Position numbers and translations under genes: made by a program. From an uncultured Acetobacteraceae bacterium (GTDB taxonomy: Bacteria > Pseudomonadota > Alphaproteobacteria > Acetobacterales > Acetobacteraceae): DNA of 11,024 nt. Position 1 is the stretch's first letter, and each line of letters begins with the position of its first letter. The DNA lies in the NCBI GenBank assembly GCA_937930165.1, contig CALGVL010000353.1:1-11024 (forward strand). The letters are read 5' to 3'. A model generated the notes under the pieces. That model did not search any database and was not told where the DNA came from. It worked only from the letters and a program-made list of their open reading frames with translations. Of this stretch, positions 6,599 to 11,024 are shown piece after piece.

Positions 6599-7354
6599 TC
6601 AGCCGAGCTTCAGGGGTCGCGTGCGGTAACGGGCTACCGATTGTCCTTCCGGCACTTTCTGGAAGACCAGGAAATAGCTATGGTTCTTCCGGGCGTGCAC
6701 TTGTTTCAGCAACCGTGCCACCCCCGGCCGGTTCGGCCGCACCAGCACGAACAGGTCCCGCGCATAGAAGCCAAGTTCCGCCAGGCCGGTGACGATCTGT
6801 ACATGCGTCAGCTCCTGCCGGTTGGCGCTGACCTCGTCCTGGCATTTGACGATCAGGATGCCATGGTCGCGCAGCACCCGCCGCGCCTCCGCCGCCGCGT
6901 CCAGGTAGAGGTCCAGCACCGCCTGGTGCCAGCGGGACGCCGGCGGCGCCTCCTGCCCGCTGGAGTAGTAGCCGCGCAGCGCCGCATGGCTGCCGAGGCC
7001 GCCGCGCGTCTCCGGCTTGCCGCGCAGCAGCCCTTCCATATAGGGCGGATCCAGCACCAGCGCGTCGATCGTGCCGTCGGCATAGGGCAGGGCGCGGCAA
7101 TCGGTGCCGGTCCGCAGGTCGCTCGGCAGCAGCCGGTAGCGGCCGGGCGGTACGCGTTGCCAGAACACCCCCTGGCCGAAGGTGACATCCGCCACCACCG
7201 CGCCCTCCGGCACATGCAGCGCCAGGATCTGTGGAAACAGCTCCGCATTACTGCCGGCATGGGCGGAGCAGACCACATCCGCCGTGGCGATCCCCGATTG
7301 GGTGCGGCGCGGTCTGGCGGGGCGGGGCGCGGCTTCGGATTCGGCCTCGCTCAC
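6599..7354 (-). CDS. Probable DNA methyltransferase (N6-adenine/N4-cytosine type), standalone
   Basis: Likely transfers a methyl group from S-adenosylmethionine to an exocyclic amino group of a DNA base. The 251-residue protein has a disordered Ala/Pro/Arg-rich start (1-22), then a SAM-binding motif I variant, DVTFGQGVFW (56-65), an acidic residue after the second strand (Asp79), and the catalytic DPPY (102-105). A KCQDEVSAN segment (170-178), FYARDLFVLVRPNRPG (196-211) and a C-terminal KNHSYFLVF (223-231) follow, which I recall from DNA methylase families. Motif I before DPPY with no large domain between them is a gamma-like order. No recognisable restriction endonuclease or specificity subunit is nearby, so it is an orphan. 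The start is GTG at 7354, overlapping the aat stop as GTGA, which implies translational coupling. An RNA methyltransferase is the main alternative because DPPY also occurs there. Confidence 0.65.
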   Translation of the reverse strand: MSEAESEAAPRPARPRRTQSGIATADVVCSAHAGSNAELFPQILALHVPEGAVVADVTFGQGVFWQRVPPGRYRLLPSDLRTGTDCRALPYADGTIDALVLDPPYMEGLLRGKPETRGGLGSHAALRGYYSSGQEAPPASRWHQAVLDLYLDAAAEARRVLRDHGILIVKCQDEVSANRQELTHVQIVTGLAELGFYARDLFVLVRPNRPGVARLLKQVHARKNHSYFLVFQKVPEGQSVARYRTRPLKLG

Positions 7355-8028
7355 CGGCCGGGGCCGTCCCTGCCGCGCAGTGCCCGGATCTCCGCCTCCA
7401 GCGCCGCCGGATCAGGCGAGGGGAGCCATTCGGCCCGGCTGGCGATGGCGGCGGCCAGGCGCCGCTTATAGTCGGCGCGCGGGATCTCCCGGGCGCCGAA
7501 TTGCGCCAGGTGCTCGGTCAGGAATTGCGAATCCAGCAGGGTGAAGCCGCCCAGGCGGAGTCGCGCCACAAGATGCACCAGCGCGACCTTGGAGGCATCG
7601 CGCGCCCGGCTGAACATGCTCTCGCCGAAGAAGGCGCCGCCCAGAACCACGCCATAGAGTCCTCCCACCAGCCTTGCCTCCTGCCAGACCTCGACGGAAT
7701 GGGCATGGCCCTGACGGTGGAGGGAGAGGAACAGAAATTCAATCTCCGGATTGATCCAGGTGTCCTCGCGGCCCGGCGCCGGCGCGGCACAGCCTGCGAT
7801 GACGCCGGGGAAATCGGCATCCGCGGTCACGCGATAGGCACCGGACAGCACGGTGCGCAGCAGCCGCCGCGGCAGGTGGAAGCCGCCATCCAGGGGGATG
7901 ATGCCGCGCCGTTCCGGATCAAGCCAGTACAGCCGCTCGCCCCGGCGGCTTTCCGCCATGGGGAAGAGGCCTGCGCGATAGGCCCGCAGCATCAGCTCGG
8001 GCGTGATGTCGATCTGGCGGCGACTCAC
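7351..8028 (-). CDS. aat: Leucyl/phenylalanyl-tRNA-protein transferase
   Basis: Cytosolic enzyme that adds Leu or Phe from charged tRNA to proteins beginning with Lys or Arg, marking them for ClpS/ClpAP degradation in the N-end rule pathway. The 225-residue product opens with ITPELMLRAYRAGLFPMAES, then YWLDPERRGIIPLDG, the DTWINPEIE segment, GHAHSVEVW, LVGGLYGV, the catalytic-pocket GGAFFGESMFSR, ASKVALVHL, LLDSQFLTEHL and IPRADY; all are family landmarks. The frame stays open upstream to 8202, but that Ala/Gly/Ser-rich stretch does not resemble Aat. The GTG at 8028 (VSRRQIDITPE) fits alphaproteobacterial Aat starts, although no clear ribosome site precedes it. Its stop overlaps the methyltransferase start by 4 bases. 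In many alphaproteobacteria aat lies next to accBC; here a ligase gene intervenes. Confidence 0.95.
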   Translation of the reverse strand: MSRRQIDITPELMLRAYRAGLFPMAESRRGERLYWLDPERRGIIPLDGGFHLPRRLLRTVLSGAYRVTADADFPGVIAGCAAPAPGREDTWINPEIEFLFLSLHRQGHAHSVEVWQEARLVGGLYGVVLGGAFFGESMFSRARDASKVALVHLVARLRLGGFTLLDSQFLTEHLAQFGAREIPRADYKRRLAAAIASRAEWLPSPDPAALEAEIRALRGRDGPGR

Positions 8029-8288
8029 CCGGTCAGTATGCCGTGGAGCCACGCCGACTGCGAGCCTGACGGAAGCCACCGCGCCAGCGCATTTGCTTTG
8101 CGATGGCCCGCTGCCCGGTGCCACCCAATTGCCGGGCCTGGATCCGCGGTTGGGGATCGCTCCGGCGCTATGGGCTGCGGCGCTCCTGCTCCCGGTCGGC
8201 ATGCCCTGCCCTCTGCGGGAGCGCTAGGCGCTGGATCGTGATCCGGCAGGTCCCCATCGGCCGGCACGGCTGAGGGCAGGAGGAAGCA
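8029..8288. promoter_or_regulatory. Divergent intergenic region between aat and the acyl-CoA ligase gene
   Basis: These 260 bases must hold the promoters of two divergent genes, but I cannot assign -35/-10 boxes with confidence. Visible elements are a short dyad CGTGG-AG-CCACG (8042-8053) near the aat start and a dyad GGATC-GT-GATCC (8233-8244), 45 bases before the ligase ATG, which could be an operator. An AGGAGG ribosome site (8278-8283) lies 5 bases before ATG 8289. No gene or RNA is recognised; the open frame through the left part looks like GC-bias shadow. Confidence 0.4.
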
Positions 8289-9917
<1,629 letters not shown>

Positions 9918-9919
9918 GC

Positions 9920-9941
9920 CGCGGCAGGGAGAGGCGCCGCG
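9920..9941. terminator. Weak hairpin between the convergent ligase and accC genes
   Basis: CGCGGC (9920-9925) pairs with GCCGCG (9936-9941) over a 10-base loop inside the 30-base gap between the two stop codons. It could act on both strands, but the stem is short and no T-run follows on either side. This is the only terminator-like structure in the gap. Confidence 0.25.
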
Positions 9942-9947
9942 CTAGGC

Positions 9948-11024
9948 TCAGCCCTGCTGCGCCCGCCTGGCGACGAAGCGTTCCAGCCAGTGGATGGTGT
10001 AGTCGCCGGCCTGGAACTCGCGATCCTCTACGATGGCCCGGTGCAGCGGCAAGGTTGTGTTGATGCCGTCCACCACCATCTCGGCCAGGCTGCGGCGCAG
10101 CCGGGCGATGGCCTCGGCCCGGGTCGCACCATGCACCACCAGCTTCGCCACCAGGCTGTCATAATGCGGCGGCACCGCATAGCCGCTGTAGAGTGCCGAA
10201 TCAACGCGCACGCCCAGCCCGCCCGGCGCGTGATAGGTGGTCACGCGGCCGGGGGAGGGGGCGAAGGTCTCCGGATCCTCCGCGGTGATGCGGCATTCGA
10301 TGGCATGGCCGCTGAAGCGGATCTCGTCCTGGCCGTAGCCCAGCTTCTGGCCGGCGGCGATGCGGATCTGCTCCTTCACCAGGTCGATGCCGCAGACCAT
10401 CTCGGTCACCGGATGCTCGACCTGCAGGCGGGTGTTCATCTCGATGAAGGCGAACTGCCCATCCTGCCAAAGGAACTCCAACGTACCGGCATTGCGGTAG
10501 CCAAGCTCCCGCAGCGCCCGCGTCACCTGCTCGCCCAGCGCCTTGCGCTCGGCCGGGGAGATGACCGGCGACCCCGCCTCCTCCACCAGCTTCTGGTGGC
10601 GGCGCTGCAGGGAGCAGTCGCGCTCGCCGAAGTGCACCACATGGCCATGCGCATCGGCCAGCACCTGCAATTCGATGTGCCGCGGCCGGTCCAGGTACTT
10701 CTCCAGATAGACGCTGTCGTCGCCGAAGGCGGCCTTGGCCTCGGTGCGGGCGATGCGCCAGGCTTCCTCCAGCTCCTCCTCGCTGCGCGCCACCTTCATG
10801 CCGCGCCCGCCACCGCCGGCCGCGGCCTTGATCAGCACCGGATACTTCACCTCGGCGGCGATGGCCCGCGCCTCCTCCAGCGAGGCCAGCGCGCCGGGGC
10901 TGCCGGGCACCAGCGGCACGCCCAGGCGGCGCATCGCGTCCTTCGCCGCGATCTTGTCGCCCATCATGCGGATGTGCTCGGGCGAGGGGCCGATGAAGGC
11001 GAAGCCGTGCGCCTCCACCATCTC
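9948..11024 (-). CDS. accC: Acetyl-CoA carboxylase biotin carboxylase subunit (5' end outside window)
   Basis: ATP-dependent carboxylation of the biotin on AccB, the first half-reaction of acetyl-CoA carboxylase and so of fatty acid synthesis. The visible 358 residues align with E. coli AccC (449) from about residue 92 to the end; the remaining N-terminus lies beyond base 11024, so the methionine at 11021 is internal. Counting from it, the ATP-grasp features are MGDKIAAK (20-27), Lys65 with the glycine loop GGGGRGM (69-75), EKYLDRPRHIE (107-117), the ERDCS and QRRHQK segment (133-144), and the metal/bicarbonate site EMNTRLQVEHPVTE (194-207). The biotin carboxylase C-terminal domain follows: GHAIECRITAEDP (238-250) and APGGLGVRVDS (265-275). 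No biotinyl or carboxyltransferase domain follows, so this is a standalone AccC, not a PCC/MCC alpha subunit. accB is expected just beyond the right edge. Confidence 0.93.
   Translation of the reverse strand, partial: EMVEAHGFAFIGPSPEHIRMMGDKIAAKDAMRRLGVPLVPGSPGALASLEEARAIAAEVKYPVLIKAAAGGGGRGMKVARSEEELEEAWRIARTEAKAAFGDDSVYLEKYLDRPRHIELQVLADAHGHVVHFGERDCSLQRRHQKLVEEAGSPVISPAERKALGEQVTRALRELGYRNAGTLEFLWQDGQFAFIEMNTRLQVEHPVTEMVCGIDLVKEQIRIAAGQKLGYGQDEIRFSGHAIECRITAEDPETFAPSPGRVTTYHAPGGLGVRVDSALYSGYAVPPHYDSLVAKLVVHGATRAEAIARLRRSLAEMVVDGINTTLPLHRAIVEDREFQAGDYTIHWLERFVARRAQQG

Noticed and set aside
6599..7354. Restriction-modification or phage-defence island around the methyltransferase
   Set aside because: The flanking genes are aat and serA, housekeeping functions. 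No endonuclease, helicase, specificity subunit, integrase or repeat is present.
8029..8202. 58-residue N-terminal extension of Aat, or a small gene in this stretch
   Set aside because: Ala/Gly/Ser-rich, unlike any Aat N-terminus. The family start aligns at GTG 8028, and nothing supports a separate gene.
9948..11024. Propionyl- or methylcrotonyl-CoA carboxylase alpha subunit instead of AccC
   Set aside because: The frame ends shortly after the biotin carboxylase C-terminal domain, with no biotin-carrier domain (no AMKM-type motif).

Overview
The window is GC-rich throughout and its genes use strongly GC-biased codons. The protein families, namely a TAXI-type TRAP transporter, AapJ-type binding proteins, an alphaproteobacterial-style Aat and a DmdB-like acyl-CoA ligase, point to an alphaproteobacterium, most likely in the Rhodospirillales/Acetobacteraceae (Roseomonas-like). 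That placement is inference from sequence style, not a database match. I see no tRNA, rRNA, insertion sequence, integrase, CRISPR array or phage gene. Most of the window reads as ordinary chromosomal metabolism and transport.

Left part (1-5266, + strand): a transport cluster. A TAXI-family periplasmic binding protein (61-1047) is followed by a fused TRAP permease (1132-3060). Then come two tandem AapJ-type amino-acid-binding proteins of the ABC-transporter family (3084-4118 and 4232-5266). Both mature paralogs have the same four cysteines and are about 63% identical by my own count. No ABC permease or ATPase accompanies them, so the two binding proteins are orphans beside a TRAP permease.

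Middle (5270-8028, - strand): transcription runs from aat (Leu/Phe-tRNA-protein transferase) into a probable DNA methyltransferase through a 4-base start/stop overlap. After an 81-base gap it may continue into serA, an Escherichia coli-type phosphoglycerate dehydrogenase with a C-terminal ACT domain. serA converges on the second AapJ-type gene with only 3 bases between the stop codons. A perfect 23-base palindrome inside the serA 3' end is the best terminator candidate for the transport cluster.

Right part (8029-11024): a 260-base divergent intergenic region separates aat from an acyl-CoA ligase (8289-9917, +) that resembles 3-methylthiopropionyl-CoA ligase (DmdB). The ligase converges on accC (biotin carboxylase, -), which is cut by the window end. 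In many alphaproteobacteria accC and aat are close neighbours on the same strand. Here the ligase sits between them in the opposite orientation, which suggests an insertion into an older cluster.

The most unusual points are the TRAP plus orphan AapJ pair, the standalone methyltransferase coupled to aat, the intercistronic hairpins in the TRAP operon, and the palindromes at both ends of serA. I do not see convincing evidence for an entirely new system.
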